Shown here one piece after another: positions 1-14,215 of a stretch of DNA of 64,000 nucleotides (its first letter is position 1; every line of letters starts with the position of its first letter). The notes beneath the pieces are model-generated. The model had not been told where the DNA came from and ran no database searches. It saw nothing but the letters and a program-made list of their open reading frames with translations. A program made the translations under genes and the position numbers. Source of the stretch: Apostichopus japonicus (lineage: Eukaryota; Echinodermata; Holothuroidea; Aspidochirotida; Stichopodidae); NCBI RefSeq assembly GCF_037975245.1, contig NC_092580.1, positions 3,696,501 to 3,760,500 of the forward strand. The letters are read 5' to 3'.

Positions 1-26
1 TATATATATATATATATATATATATT
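1..26. repeat. TA dinucleotide microsatellite at window edge
   Basis: An uninterrupted run of TA repeats that continues out of the window on the left. It is followed by TTTA-type repeats to about position 40. Confidence 0.95.
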
Positions 27-40
27 TATTTATTTATAGA

Positions 41-2048
41 TACACATAAGTATATACAGAGGTAACCGTCGTTTGAATCTAGCGATGTATAGATATATTT
101 GTGTATATATCTTTTGAGGGGACTTTCCGCATCATGATACAGTTTTTATCGTAAAGACATATAATAAAAAAGAATCATAATAATTTAGGGAAACTGTATG
201 ACTGTTCCTAGCAACAGCAACAGCAGTTAGCAATGCCATCATTTCCATAAAGGTTAAAGATGTCTTTGCTTCTTTTTCTCAAATCATTATACCACTGAGG
301 AAGATAATATATACTTACAGGCCAGTCTTGTATATTGATGAAACTTCTAAATAGGGAGAACCCATGGCTACAGTTACTACTAAATCTTCCAAAATGCATC
401 CTATTTCAAGGATAGATCCACAACGATATTATCGTAAAAGAAAAGTACAGCTATTAAAGGCCATCTATCGTGATGACGTCACATTCCACCTACTGTGAAC
501 CACTTGCTATAGAACAACGGTGCCAATTATACATTCAAAACAACTATATCTAGAGTTAGGAACAAAAAATTGAGATGGGGGTTTCCCACTAACAATGTAG
601 AATATAGTTTTCTGTTCTATGTAATTGTAATGTACATTATCTGATCCTGCAATATCCCTTGAAAGAAAGAAGATGCTACTAGCAGATAATGTGACTCTTC
701 TGAGAAAGATATCACGTGTTTTTTTTTCTATTTAAATTTCATGTAAGGACCAGCAATTTGAGAATGTACGGCTTCGTTAACGATTTTACATTATATGTGA
801 TGCGAAACAATAATAACATAACATAACGGTATAGACAAGTGTATATAAACGAAATATGATTGTTGCTTCATTAAGTTTAGTCAATTAACTTTCTTTCGTA
901 GCAAAATGAACTTGTGATTTTAACTTTGATCAACTGTCATCATGTTTTAACAAAAGATGACAGATTTGATGAAAATTTAGAAAACAAGAAAGAAAAGAAA
1001 ATTCCGAACATCAAAATTCTTCTAGATTTGATCAATTACATGTTTGCTCTAAAAAAAAAGAAGGATAGGTTTGAACATATCGTAGGCAAAAAAAAAACCC
1101 AACTAAACTCGGTTATAGAATGCTCTGTTATACTGCAGAAGAATCGGTTTTCGTAATGTAACCGATGTGTATTTTCACTTTGTGTGTTATTTGGAGCAAA
1201 CACGATTCCAGGCGAAGCGAGTACAGTGTAAAATTGTGCATGTTTGATGACTTCCGACGTATGCAGACTGCAGTATGTATATATATGTGTGTGTTCGTAG
1301 AGCTGGATACTTTACTGAGCGATAAGCATACACTACATTAAGTAACTGTACAGAGTTACATGCATGATTGCATTATCTCAGTGTGCAGAAGTGAAGTGTC
1401 TCTGGTTGAGTAATACTCCACACGGAGAGAGGAGCATATAGAGGGGGGGGGGGGATCGGAAAGGAGTACGTGAAGGAGCGAAGAAAGGTGGGTTGATGGG
1501 TAAGGAGTGGGTAAGGAGTGGGTTCTCGTGCTTATTTGCTTTGCTTCAGACTTTCCTTTTAAAGAAATTAGACACTCTTTTTGTTTGTCTTTTCTCCGTT
1601 AGCTTCATGTTATCCGCTGGATAATATCAATCACGTGTACAAACTTCTTCTTATAGAAAAGGGCACCTTGAGAGGTCTGGTATTAAATTGGTCGATTCGA
1701 TATCGATGTGGTCATGTTTTGGGTAGACTCAAAACCACAGACATCGTGAGAGGCTAATTGACTCTGCTTCGTATAATCATTCAGGAGAGTCACGTGACAG
1801 TGACCGTACAGTATATATAGTATATTCATGATGGTTTTTAAATCCCACGGATACCCAGTATCTATAATATGCAACATGACGTCATCAAAAGAAACGTTGG
1901 GCGAAATTTCAAACCCATGGTAAGATTGATAATAACCAATATAACAAACCATTGTACTCAAATCAATAACATTTAATAAGTCATTTGAGGGGGACAGAAT
2001 GAAGCAAGAATCTGGTCATACGAGTCCTGCTGAATAGATTCTTCTGTA
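41..2048. other. No gene seen
   Basis: AT-rich sequence with only short reading frames of random character on both strands. A G-run lies at about 1442-1454. I see no conserved protein, RNA gene or transposon end here. Confidence 0.6.
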
Positions 2049-2153
2049 TCACGTACCCATCACATGTACAACACATATACACGTACCCACCACGTACCCA
2101 ACTCATACACACGTACCCATCACATATACATATACATCACATATACATACACA
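2049..2153. repeat. ACGTACCCA / ACATATAC minisatellite
   Basis: The words ACGTACCC (about four times) and CACATATACA recur at short irregular intervals, giving an imperfect CA-rich tandem repeat. Confidence 0.8.
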
Positions 2154-5100
2154 AGCCACTATTAGACATAGCGAACATTGCGCATTAAGACGTTCTTATA
2201 CATTATCTCGTGTCTTTACTCTTCCTCTTCGCCTCTCTCCTTTCTGTTTTTTTCTTTGCCAAATTTTCCCTTTTACTGATCTTTCTTTGCATTGTGAATC
2301 TTCCTTTATGTCGAACACGTATACAGTCTTTAAACCAACGAAACGTGATAATCTCACTATTTTGTGACATTTTGCAGCCTCTGAATCCTGACGACATCTT
2401 CACTTAAACGACGTTTGTACGATGTGTTACGTAAACATATAGCTAAAAGCATATGAAAACAAGTGTTAATTGAAAAAAAGCAAACATACAATAGGTCTAT
2501 TTGTGACAAAGCGTGTAGGCTTATATAATGTTTAGTGTACGAAGTAATAGGGCAAGAAACTACACACGGTATAAAACATACATGACGAAGCAAAGGTTCT
2601 TACGTTATATGTATATCTGCTTGTGGCATGTAACAGAGGCGGCATATGATATAGTACAAAGTTGATGTGTGTTTGTAGTAGTGAGATTATTTTATGTCAT
2701 ATGGAACGTACGTTATTTTGTGTAATGATACAATCCATTTTAGCAAATGAAATTTGTATTATGTGTAGGCCTATAGGGAGCATTATATTATGTGGAATAA
2801 CCATTCATATTTCACAGAATGAATTTTTTTATTAGAATACACTATTTCATGTACAACGAAACCTATTCTTTCATGTAACGTCACCACATTAAACATTACT
2901 TTAAACATTATATTATGTACATGAAATACTCATTTACAGTGAAATATTCTCCCTGCGTTCATGTATCATTGGAAATTCCAAGTCATACTAAATACAGCGA
3001 AATTAAACACCATGTAGTTAAGTGGAGATAGACAAAATGTAGTATAAAACTCATTACAATGCATTTATGCAGCATTGATACAATCTATTTTGTGGCACAT
3101 TATATATCATGTGGATGAAATATTCTGTTATATGGAATGAAACCGTTACATACTTTGCAAACTGTGTCAAACTGTTTCATTTGAACATTCAATTATATGG
3201 AATGATTTTTTTTTTCGTATAATGAATTATACTGTACAGTATACAGTGTAGGTTGAAATATTATACTTACATTGCAATGAAATATAGCTAAAAATGAAAT
3301 TCTATGAAAACAGTAAGAGATCAAATAATGTATCTTTTGTTAAGAAACTGTTTCATTCCGCACAAAGGCAGGTGGTTCCTGTGTTCAGTGAATGCAAAAT
3401 ATTCTTCTATATCGACATGATTAAACTTCAGGAAAACTGCAGTTCTTCATGGCTATATGAAACACTCTTACGTTCTATTAGGCCTAAAATGTTTTACGAG
3501 ATAAACGAAACGTCATCGAGCAATGCCATTAAATGACGGTCAAGGACAAAACGTGTTTTGAAACATCGAACAAGCATTGATGACTTGAAGAAAGAATCTG
3601 AAAAACTTTCCTCTCCCATAGTATAGATTCATTGCTATCATCAGCAGATATGGTCCATTGATTTACGGCCAATCTTCCGTTACAGCAGTTTGACGGGAGA
3701 CGTTGTGATATGTCGTTCGTTGTAAAAAATTAAATGTTGTGCAAAGACAGAGGGTGTTTTTTTTTACTCTTGATGTTTCCATTTCGACCATATTTCACGG
3801 CTTGCTGATGGATCATAAACTTAAGATATCCGACAGTTTCATTCGACGGAGTGCATCAAAAGTGGTATATATCAAATTCACATCGTATAACAACGGAAAC
3901 CAATGAGACACATGTACTGTAGCGATGTGGATAGTTTATAATCCAACGGAGACGAACTATTGGTTAAGTTTGTGGTAAATTGTGGGAGAATGAGTACCTT
4001 TTCCTTGTCATTCGAGATTACATTTTGATTTGGAAAATACCTTGATAAGCCTATTTCCCCAGTATAGTGTTAAAATGGTGCGTTAAACAGGTACAAGCAT
4101 ATATTTGTATCGTTGTTAGCAGTGAAGTTGTAATAAGAGTTCCTTCAGCAGAATCATAACGGTTGCAGATCTATATATGTCTTCACAAACAGAACAGGAC
4201 TTAGTGAAGTAACACTGTATTTTCATACCAAACACGTTTTTAAGAGGGAATTGTTGAGAGTGTTGTTCACAATGAGAAAAATTCCCTTCTTTTTCCTAAA
4301 TAGAAATACGTACGTGTAAAGTTAGTTGTTATTACTTGAAAAAAAGCAAATAATGCGTAGCAATTAAGGAGTTACTTCATGAAAATTTAGATTTGTATAC
4401 TGCAACGACTTAATAATGGTAAATACTGCAAACCTCGTATAACATTTCACTTTGGTTTTTCAGAGGGTGTTACAAGAATGTTTCTACAAGAGGAAGTGCA
4501 TGGGCAATACGCGCGCACAGCCGATCCAGTCGTTTACATTTGTATACGCTATCGCTCAAAATATTGTAATTAACAAAATAGCTTGCTTACTGTTAACCTT
4601 GCTAATTTATACCAGTTAAAACTTTGAAAGCGAAGAAAGTTCATAGACTGTATTCTATTTGAAAAACTTGGAATTGCGTGGAGGGTTAGAGTCTTTTTTT
4701 TTTTTTGTATTGTAGGTTAATTAGTACTTTCCTTTCGGCAATTTTTGCAAATTTTATATTTTGAGGTAATATACTGACTATATTGCCAAATACGAAATAA
4801 ATATAATACTGATTGGAAGTGATTCTTAATACAGGATGGTTTTAGACTGAATTTTAGTGTTGCCATAATGGTATATTCCAACAAGCAAGGAAAAATATCA
4901 GAGCTTGTATAACTTAACTATCTATATGTCCAGTACCATTTCTTTTTTAAATATTCCCCTTAAACTATTTTTTTACAAAGGTAAATCGATGATGAATTCA
5001 GCTCCTCTGTCTATATAACTAGTACGTAATGGTGATTATCCATCAAATCGGTCAAAAGGGGTGTTGTTTTTTAAACGTGCAAATGAATAGAGCGCTCAAG

Positions 5101-5659
5101 GATAACTTTACTGCTCGAAAACTGCATGTGTAATACTGTGCTATTTTTGAGGCCATAAAAGTCATTTATGTTTTCCTAATCTAGTATTTAGTGTTTTCTG
5201 ACCAGCAAAGTTTTGATTGCAGAGCTTCTGGTGTTCTGAGAGCCAGTTCTTAGAAACAAACGTGATATAGCCAACAAACACGTACTGACATTATTAGGTT
5301 TTACTGATTTTCAACATATTTAATTTAAATTTATGTTCGCAGTCATTCTTTTAGGTTATAATGCGTCTGGTGGAAATATGATTTATTTTCAGCAAGAACG
5401 ATACTGACTCTAGCATGCGGCTCAGACTACGACTAACACAGCGCATGCGCAGTTTCGAACCCAAAGGAAACGTCCGCACAGAATTATACTGGGGTTTTAA
5501 GTGCATGAGTAAACATGCTATGGTATGCAGTAGAATGATGGTATACAAAACACAACCAGACACCAATACTTTATAGTTCAGCAATAACATTTGTACACAT
5601 AATCCTTTGATCGCATAGCGCTATGTTAAACTGCATGTGAATATGCTGAAGTAGTATGA

Positions 5660-5663
<4 letters not shown>
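2154..5663. other. No gene supported
   Basis: AT-rich, with only short reading frames. The single place that resembles an exon (an acceptor-like TTTTTCAG ending at 4463 followed by 51 open codons) is too short to be significant and is listed among the rejected items. Confidence 0.55.
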
Positions 5664-5714
<51 letters not shown>

Positions 5715-5765
5715 CTATATATATATATATAGGCTATATATATATAGGCTATATATATATATATA
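5664..5765. repeat. TA microsatellite interrupted by GGC
   Basis: A long TA run with at least three interspersed AGGCTATATA units near its right end, which marks it as a compound, expanding repeat. Confidence 0.95.
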
Positions 5766-8700
5766 GTGTATTTTACTGAATTGCTTCAACTAACGAGATA
5801 ATTACTTTCAGATAGTACATATAGTATCTACATTTTGAAGGTTAATTTTGAACCAAGAAACATAAAAAAAATCCTCACAACCTTGAGCACATCTTAAGAA
5901 CAATGCAAGGGCTCTGTGTAAATTTCTAGTAACGTAGATCCATGCAGTTTTTAATTATCTACACGCACGGTTTGTACTTTATAGCATGATTGGCTCCAAT
6001 CATATTCACTCGATCAAATATAATTATGCAAATGCCGTGTAAAACTCTTAGGATAGTTCTTTCCTTTTAGTTGGAAAGGGTATACAATTCGCTCGGGTTA
6101 ATTATAGACTGACATATTCAGTTAATGGCAATAAAAGCCCCAATTGCCACATGCATATTAGACTAGACCGTGCATCAGTATAGGTGATCTTCATAAGTAA
6201 TTGATTTGTTTTAAAAGGTTACTGTAATTTATCAACTTACATAACTTGACATATTAAGAACTGCAACAAACTAAAGAATTTTTTTCTGTATTTGATTGTG
6301 ACAAAAACCACTCGGACAATATTATGTAACACATAGCTCTCACCTGGTCATTTATAGATAAATGTATAAGGCGAACTTTGAATTCATTCCGATGTAAAGT
6401 GTGAGGTGACTGGACATAAAAAGAGATGTGCGAGCTAAAAAAGAACTTCCGTTTTTTTTTTGCGAATGGGATAGAGTAGCTGAAAGCTTCAATTTACTTT
6501 GTAAACATAAAAATTGTTTGTAATGCATTTAGTATTCTGGTGACGATTCATACACGAATACGGTCGCCAACGTCTATAGTCATGTTACATATACGTCATT
6601 GGGGATATACTGATAAAGTATATATGTTTTACCACGTGTTCTCAGGGCTTGAATGAACTTCGCAATAAGCAAACACGTATACCTAACCAGAATTGCAGGG
6701 CACTAAAGGGCGATGTAACCAGTTGGTTCCCTACCCCAATCAACTCGTCGCACGGAAAAGAAACTACCAAGGAAAAAATACGTACAAAAAAATGAAAGAC
6801 AATTGCATAATTTATCATAACTCATGTATTGACAATTTATATCATTTTACATTGGATGTTACAGTTAGGATTAAGTGTCTTATATATTGGTGGGTATTAA
6901 ATATTTGTACTCAGAAAGTAACATTAATGCCATATTCAAAACTGGCTTCCAGATCTAATGGCATAATATATTAATGCTTGCTAGAAGTATACAAAGTTAC
7001 ATCTACTGCAATGCAAAACTTTCACGTAAAATTATCCCCACCGACGACGGTTGTTAGTTTGTACATTAATAATGCATTAACGATTGATCATTGGATCAAA
7101 CAGCGCAGAAATAATAAAAAAGCTATAGATAACTTCAAACTGTGGAAGATAATAGCTGGCTCTTACGGAATCAGACTTCCAAGCCAAATGGTTTGTTTAG
7201 TTTCATGATTTCCTTTACGAGGAAAATAGGAAAAGGTCATTGAAGATGACCTATAACCTATGACTTATATATTTACAAACTGTCACCGAGGTTCATATCA
7301 AATACAAGTATAGGCTTAACTGTCGAAAAGATACAACATATGAATGGCTTAAAGTTAAATACATTGTTAATCTATTAAATATGCTAGACATGCCATCCGT
7401 CGATCTGCTGCTTATAGATATGGTCACACTTTTCCTCGATTTAGATGTTGTTATTGATTTTCCAACTCTTTTAAAAAATCGCTACAGGGTTTTGTTCTGT
7501 TCTTAACTTATCTTCTTATCTGAACGATGTGTATTGATCAGAAAACCCGAGGAAATTGTTTCTTAAAAGCTTTTAGTGAAAGTAATATTGCAGCCGAAAG
7601 TCACAAAGCAAGCCAATTGAGAAAGTACATCGTCCTTTCATCGCTTAATAGAGTTATATTTACCGCAGGGTATATCTTTTCCCTCTTGTGATCAACCATA
7701 AAGTTCGTGTCCAAGTTATAGCTAATCATCATGGAAACCACTTCTTGCTTCAAAAGCATATCAGTGTATTTCAAGTCACTTCTTAACACGTTTCAATTAA
7801 TATAGTGAAATGAATACCTTGATACTTTCTGTTATAAAACAAATAATGGTTCAGTAATTTATTCGTAACTATAAGAGTCGGAAAAATTTGCTCAAAATAA
7901 TGTGCAAATCAGAATATTAAGCAATAATTTCACATCAACTGGGAATGTGAACCAGATATGTTTTATCTTAAAATATTATTTCATGTCCATTCATGTTTTC
8001 TCTCAAATATTACAGTTTGACTTCACTTAATTGCTATTACGTTCTTAATGCGTACTCATCAAAGTTCATGATAGCTTGTATTCCCCCCCCCCCCTTCTTC
8101 TTGTGTGGTATACCCTTTCTGCATGGATACAACCGTACAACATTTCAATGTGTCACTCTACATCGAATGTTTGTTCTCGTATTTCATGTATATTTATGTG
8201 TATGTATACACGTAAACATACAGAACACACATACATAGATACATATACATACACACCATGTGGTTTAACACACGTTAAGAATACCCAATTGATGATATAC
8301 TTTTGAAGGTTTAACTGCAAAGATTATAAACAATCACATAATTGCTCGTTTCCATCAAAAGGAGTAATTAATGCTTTTCTATTTTAACTCATACAAAACG
8401 TACATGCACCATTACTTTACTTACTAGCAAGGGAAGCAACTGTAGCGAATCGAAATAGCACCATACATGACTTTAAAAAAAAAAAAATTAAAAAAGGATT
8501 GTTTGAGATTAGTTATAATTGTTTGCAAGTTGTCACAAGTTTGTTTACAAAATGTTTACTATGAATCAAACGTATACAGAACCATTTCAGGGTGTCATTA
8601 GATGATAATGGGTGTTTAACAGACGGCTTCGATAACTAAATTTGTAAATATATTATAATGCTAACCCCAAGACAAATTTTAAAATTGATGTAATGCAGCA

Positions 8701-8836
8701 AAAGTCAAACATGTCAAAAGTAAAAAAAAAAAAGGTAGTTTTCGTTCTTTATAATAGTTCGGATATTTTCCATATTAATCAGTACAACACTTCATTGAAG
8801 GATATTTAACTAACTGATTTACAAGTTGAGGGAAAA
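5766..8836. other. No gene seen
   Basis: AT-rich DNA with short frames only. A run of C at about 8083-8094 and a short CA/CATA-rich patch at about 8200-8260 are the only distinctive sequence features. Confidence 0.55.
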
Positions 8837-8879
8837 TGACATTTGAAACTTACCGGATTGACGTTAGTTTCAAATGTCA
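8837..8879. repeat. Short inverted repeat, 14-bp arms
   Basis: TGACATTTGAAACT at 8837-8850 is followed 15 bases later by its exact reverse complement at 8866-8879. It could be a small hairpin or the core of a decayed miniature transposon. No target duplication is evident. Confidence 0.7.
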
Positions 8880-11800
8880 ACTTCTCCTAACCTATAATTC
8901 ATATGATACGCGGTGAAGTGTTGTTTTGCAATTTTTGAATTATTCAGAGAAGTGCGAAAACCTCTGGACTTCTTTCAAAAAAAAAATGAAAAACAGAAAA
9001 TGATACGGGTGGAGTCATATAATATTTTGTAATCGAAGACCTAATGAAAGTACATAATAGCATTTTCTTCAATATGAAGATTTTCGTCTGCACCATACTT
9101 TTTCCCATGACCATTTCATTAGACAACTGTTTATTTCGTCAAGATTTAAAATGAGGATTCATTGTTCAGGTCAATGAGTTGCATTGTTATGGTATTTTAC
9201 TGTAGACTTAATGAATATGCATTGATACGTAAATACGCAAATCACGCAAAACAAAAATATTAATTGAAGCAAGCTTTCAAAGTCTATTTTTAGTTTCCAT
9301 TCATATGGAATTTTTCTGATGATCAAATTTAACTAATAAATTTCCTGGTCTTTCATTGTACTTTAAAGCTCTCCTTTTCTGTGTGAGAAATTTTAGAAAA
9401 ATATTTCCGCTATTGTTAAATACTGTTGGGGTCATCAAATGTAACAACTTGGTGCGGTTGCCTGTTAAGCATAATTCTGTAACCTAAATCAAGCCATTGT
9501 TGCTACAGGAAAACAAGAGATGTGAATAATAAGGGGTCATTGCATTTTGCGATTATAATTTGAAATGAATTCAGACGATGATGTTTCATTACTTTTCCAT
9601 ATATCAAAAGAGCAGTTTCCAGACGACTATGAGATGGGCGGAAAGAGGTGGAAATTCGGTCAGAGCACGAGAAACGTAGCCTTGATCGATTATCGTGTTG
9701 CAATATACGTAAGCCGTATAGATCTGGTAATGCCGTATATACTGTAGTGGTTGTATTTGTAAAAGTTCGTGATTGATTTCCCCTATAGACTAAACATGAT
9801 TACATATTTAGATTTATCATTGAAACTAAATGAAAATTAATTACACTAGCATATTTTGAATGTGAAACTGACCTGCTGGGTTGATCATAAAAATATATAG
9901 TCGGAAGTGATTGAAACATAAAAACAAACCATTAACAATAAATCTACACAATGAAAAACATTTGTAGTAGAAGATTCATTTTTTGTTACAGCTGTTTTTA
10001 CAGCTGTTTCCGACGAAAAGCCTTTGAATTCTGTAACTGACCTGAAATCATGCGCCATGATGCTTTATACACCAACTCGATTTGCATACGTCAGGCATGG
10101 CATTGCAAAAAAACTGTGCAGTTCATACTTCATACACTTTATGCTAAGAAGCATGCAGAACTTCGTGACAATTATTCACCACTCAATTTCAGATTCACTA
10201 ATGGAGGAAGGGGATGAGCCTCACCTACAGTATTTGGGGAAGGGTTGGGGCGTTTGTATAAGTTGTAGCTACAATATCACTTCATATATTATTAATATAT
10301 GTATCATAGTATTCGCAACTACAAATTTCCAACATTATAAGTATAGAATTTCAAGGTGACTCTCATAGACTGCACACCTACGTAACAGTCTTTTATCTCA
10401 CTAATGCTCTCATACCACAAAACCACTGCGGAGATCTTAAAGATTTTGCATAAATAATGAAATACAAATTAAAAGGCATTAGAGAGCACGCCGATTCGTG
10501 TGACAGTACTTCCATTTAAGTCCTCTTATAATCACAATGCTGAGATGGAGAGAATTTCAACTTACGCTGATTAACTATAGCATACAAGCGAGCTTATATA
10601 ATTGCGTCAAGTATACAGAAACCACTTGTTCTTTCAAAGTAATATTTCTTTTGAACTACGGAAATCCACCAATCCATTTTGCAAATAGAGTAGACAAGAA
10701 GGGAAAAAAAACGAATTATCAATGCCATTCTTAATTGGATGTATAACTGCGTTCGTGCAACACCCATTATTTCTCTTTCAATAAGCATCAAACGACCACA
10801 GTCTGCATGTTAAGCAGCAGTGTACATCTACAGTGGATAGTGTCAACATCTAAAGAAGTTGCACGATACACGTTAGCTGTATAAACATTTAAGAGCGCTC
10901 ACTGTTGGATGGCTTACAAATTGATATTTTAATTACAGGGAGAACGACTATCATAAACTCGTATTCCGTCATAAATCATATAGTCACTAAAAAAATTGGT
11001 ATGTAAAAGCTGAAAAATATGTAAAAAGGTACAAAAAAAGGTAATGAAAAGGTTCATTCTGAATAACAAATACTGACCATTGTCAACCTGGTTAAGAAAG
11101 GTACAAGTATGCTTATGTGTATCAAGTTGAACAATATCCAATTTTCCTTTGTCAAGGTCCAAATATATATTGATAAAGTATTCAAAATAGAAATAAACCT
11201 AAAATCAAAGCTATATGTTTGGTTTCTGTTATAACGGTTATTTGCATAAAAATGATGACGAATGCTGCAACTGAAATGTTGAGTTAAAATGTTGATTTAC
11301 TATAATAATGAAATGTTGACTATTCATGACTACATGTTGCAACATTTACTTTGTGCATAGCTTATTAATCATTCTACTGGAATGACTGTTAAATGGACCG
11401 CATAGGAAAGTGTTGAATTTATATTTGGGTTAGAATTTCGACAAAAAATCTGATAATTGCTAAATACTTCAAAATGTTTGGGAAATGAAATGAGAAAGTC
11501 GTCATTAATTTAAAAAATACTGAAGATCCAACAAAATTGCCTTATTTTGCTGCATTTCTTAAGTCTTATTTTCCAATCTGCATATTTCATCACCATGACG
11601 ACTTTTCCTATCAATATTTGCAAACATGAAAAGCAAGTTTATTCAAAGGTTTCAAGTTTTTTTTTGTTTTAAATAGTACAGTACCTGACTAGGGAATCTA
11701 ATGAACTGCATCATTATTAGGTTTTCAGTATCAAACAATAATCAAAATCAGGACAAAAAACAGCTTCTTTAAGGCATTATCTCGACTAGCATGAAGGACC

Positions 11801-12164
11801 AACGCAGCTCAGAAAATGAATGACTTCAAAGAGAAGAATCCTTGCATGATCTTATCTAGCATACACTGATTATGATACAATACTGTGTTTCGTTGCCTAC
11901 ACAAAAATGTATTTCCATTCATAACATCCCTGACCACTCAACTAAAACTTGAAGGACTTCCTTGTACCAGCAATCTTACCAAAACTATCAAATTAGTAGA
12001 AATTAGTGCCAAATTCTAGAATTTTTCTTCCAACATTCATGGATGGGGAAACAGGATGCATATACCATTCTTTCTCAATATTGATCAGTATCAAAAGTAG
12101 TCGGTCATGATTTTTTTCGGGAAACAATTATACCTCAGTGAATTACAGTTTCACTTGAGATGGT
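8880..12164. other. No gene supported
   Basis: AT-rich. Short plus-strand frames at 9565-9747 and 10024-10359 resemble no family I know and have no convincing splice context. The part nearest 12.1 kb may belong to the 3' untranslated or downstream region of the minus-strand RD3-like gene. Confidence 0.5.
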
Positions 12165-12369
12165 AATAAGAAGGAAAAAATTGCATAATTAGAAGTGGTA
12201 ACTACTCTTTACCATGTTATGCATTAACCAGTAATCTCACATAACTATTAAGTGGAATTTAATCATTTTCTCAATTCCAATTAATAGTTATGTGAGATTA
12301 CTGGTTAATGCATAACATGGTAAAGAGTAAATTACCACTTCTAATTATGCAATTTTTTTCCTTCTTATT
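12165..12369. repeat. Long hairpin-forming inverted repeat (arms about 85 bp)
   Basis: The left arm starts AATAAGAAGG at 12165 and runs to about 12252. The right arm returns as its near-exact reverse complement and ends CCTTCTTATT at 12369, leaving a loop of roughly 30 bases. The arms differ by only a few single-base changes or indels, for example around GGTAACTACTC versus GAGTAAATTACC. Such a fold-back is typical of a recent miniature inverted-repeat element. It lies downstream of the minus-strand RD3-like gene and would form an intramolecular duplex if transcribed. Confidence 0.9.
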
Positions 12370-12448
12370 GAGCTTTCCTTGCTAGAATAAAGCCCAGGAA
12401 ACAATGACACAAAAGTGTCTTAGAAGAAGCTTTTCTGTTTAAATTGAG

Positions 12449-12454
12449 TTTATT
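12449..12454 (-). promoter_or_regulatory. Candidate polyadenylation signal for RD3-like gene
   Basis: AATAAA on the minus strand, about 1.76 kb past the RD3 stop codon. It is one of the nearer canonical signals I noticed. AT-rich DNA produces such hexamers by chance, so it is only a candidate. Confidence 0.25.
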
Positions 12455-12540
12455 AGTAAACAAATTCTGTAGTTCAAATTTCAATACCACATGTTGGCAG
12501 AGCCCAAACAGCCATGTTTTTCTTCAAATCTCTCTCTCTC

Positions 12541-12562
12541 TACACATATATGTATATATATG

Positions 12563-12593
<31 letters not shown>

Positions 12594-12782
12594 GTATATA
12601 TATATATATGTATATATATTTATATATATATATATCTATCTATATATCTATATATAAATATATCTATATATATATACATATGTATCTATATATCTATATA
12701 TATATCTATATATCTATCTATATATCTTTATATCTATATATATATCTATATATATATATGTATATCAGATATATATATATAT
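12541..12782. repeat. TATA/TATG/TATC microsatellite
   Basis: About 240 bases of TATATA interrupted by TATG and TATC units. Long open frames across it encode only I, Y, C and S and are artefacts of the repeat. Confidence 0.95.
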
Positions 12783-14215
12783 CTGTTTCACTACTATTCA
12801 TCCTTACTGAAAGCCTATTCTTATGAAAGCGAATTTTCACCTCAAATCATTAACTTTAACCGAAAATAAATTGACTGAATACAAACAGAAACTGATCAAT
12901 CTTTCCACAATCTTCCCTTTCACAGGAGAATTATTGCAATGTTTAACAACTGACTATCAAAGATTGATTATACAGTTGAAGATGCCCTAGTATCAAATTT
13001 TGCCATCCCTGTCAATCTAAACAAAAAAAATCCAGTGGGAAATTAACAATTGGTCTACTTGATGGTGATCTTAAAAAACAAACAAGCCACCCGCAAACAA
13101 GAGCTTAATAATTCATTCCCAGTACGTAGTGTGTTCCTATTATCTTTAGAAAGCAGTAGCTGTCCAGATTGGTTACTTAGCAACCGTAACCGGGAAGAAG
13201 CTCCAAATCGCCTTTATATCCATGCCTCCACGGACGACTGGCAATTTAGCCCTTGAATGGCTTCATGTACACAGAGAAGCAGTCAAGCACATTGCGAGCA
13301 GTAAAATGTCTGTGAGAGCTACATAAACATATAGCATTATGAGAACATTATGAAACATAATAGGCAGATCTATATTAAATGGGAAAAAAAATAATGATAA
13401 AAAGATTGAATGGGTCGAGCTAAAACTGAATGTAATATGCAGTATGTGCCAACATCCTCTGCTAAAAGAGAAATGGCACACGAAAAATTGGCATAGATTC
13501 TGGCATGACATAAAGTAGGTGCAGTATAATATGCTTTCAAATACAAACCGCATACAAGCAAAGCCGACATATTTCTCCCTATGTGAACAAGACAGGAAAA
13601 GGCAAGAAATCAATCTATATAAAGTTGTCCGATAAACGGACTTTAACGATTGAAAAAAAAATTTAAAAGCCTATTTTAGTTACAAAACACTTTACTTACT
13701 TGCTTTGCAAAAAAATATATGAATAATGCTGAGTCAGATGCTTTCTTGTATCTAACAGTTTTGGAAGTTTCGTTTCTTCTCACCAATCATGACAACTTCT
13801 TGATCAATGTTGAGTGATGAATAGATAATAACCAGAATTTTAGTAATAAACAGCTTTTTTCACATCACCAAATGCTGCACCTTCCAAGATAAATCCATTT
13901 TTGGAATAGTTTTAAGTAACAGACAGCAGCTTTTCAATATGATCACACCGCAGTGGTATTCAACCCAGTGACAAGTACAGTACCCTGAAAACTGTACAAC
14001 TGTTGATATTGCGTGTATAAACAGCTGCCTCAAATCTGATTTCAACCAGGGTATAACTGACAGTTCAATCACTGATGACAAATTCATGAATACATTGGAA
14101 GAAGAATTCATCCATGTTTCCAATCCCAATTCTCAGAAGAATCATCTCAATTTATCATTTTCACAAACAGACTCCTTTTTAATAGAAATAAAATCTTACT
14201 GGTCGCTACCGTATG
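12783..14215. other. Probable RD3 3' untranslated or downstream region
   Basis: There is no recognisable coding sequence on either strand between the microsatellite and the RD3 stop. It is adjacent to and downstream of a minus-strand gene, so untranslated mRNA or flanking DNA is the likely identity. Confidence 0.4.

Noticed and set aside
118-128. GGGGACTTTCC, a consensus NF-kappaB site
   Set aside because: An isolated match with no gene nearby. One such site in 64 kb is compatible with chance.
4464-4619. Acceptor TTTTTCAG followed by 51 open codons on the plus strand
   Set aside because: An open stretch of this length is not rare by chance, it has no family similarity and no partner exon.
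9565-9747. Plus-strand frame beginning MNSDDDVSLLFHISKEQF
   Set aside because: Composition looks slightly coding-like, but it is only 60 codons, with no recognised family and no clear splice sites.
12444-12869. 141-codon frame rich in I/Y/S
   Set aside because: It translates the TA/TATC microsatellite.
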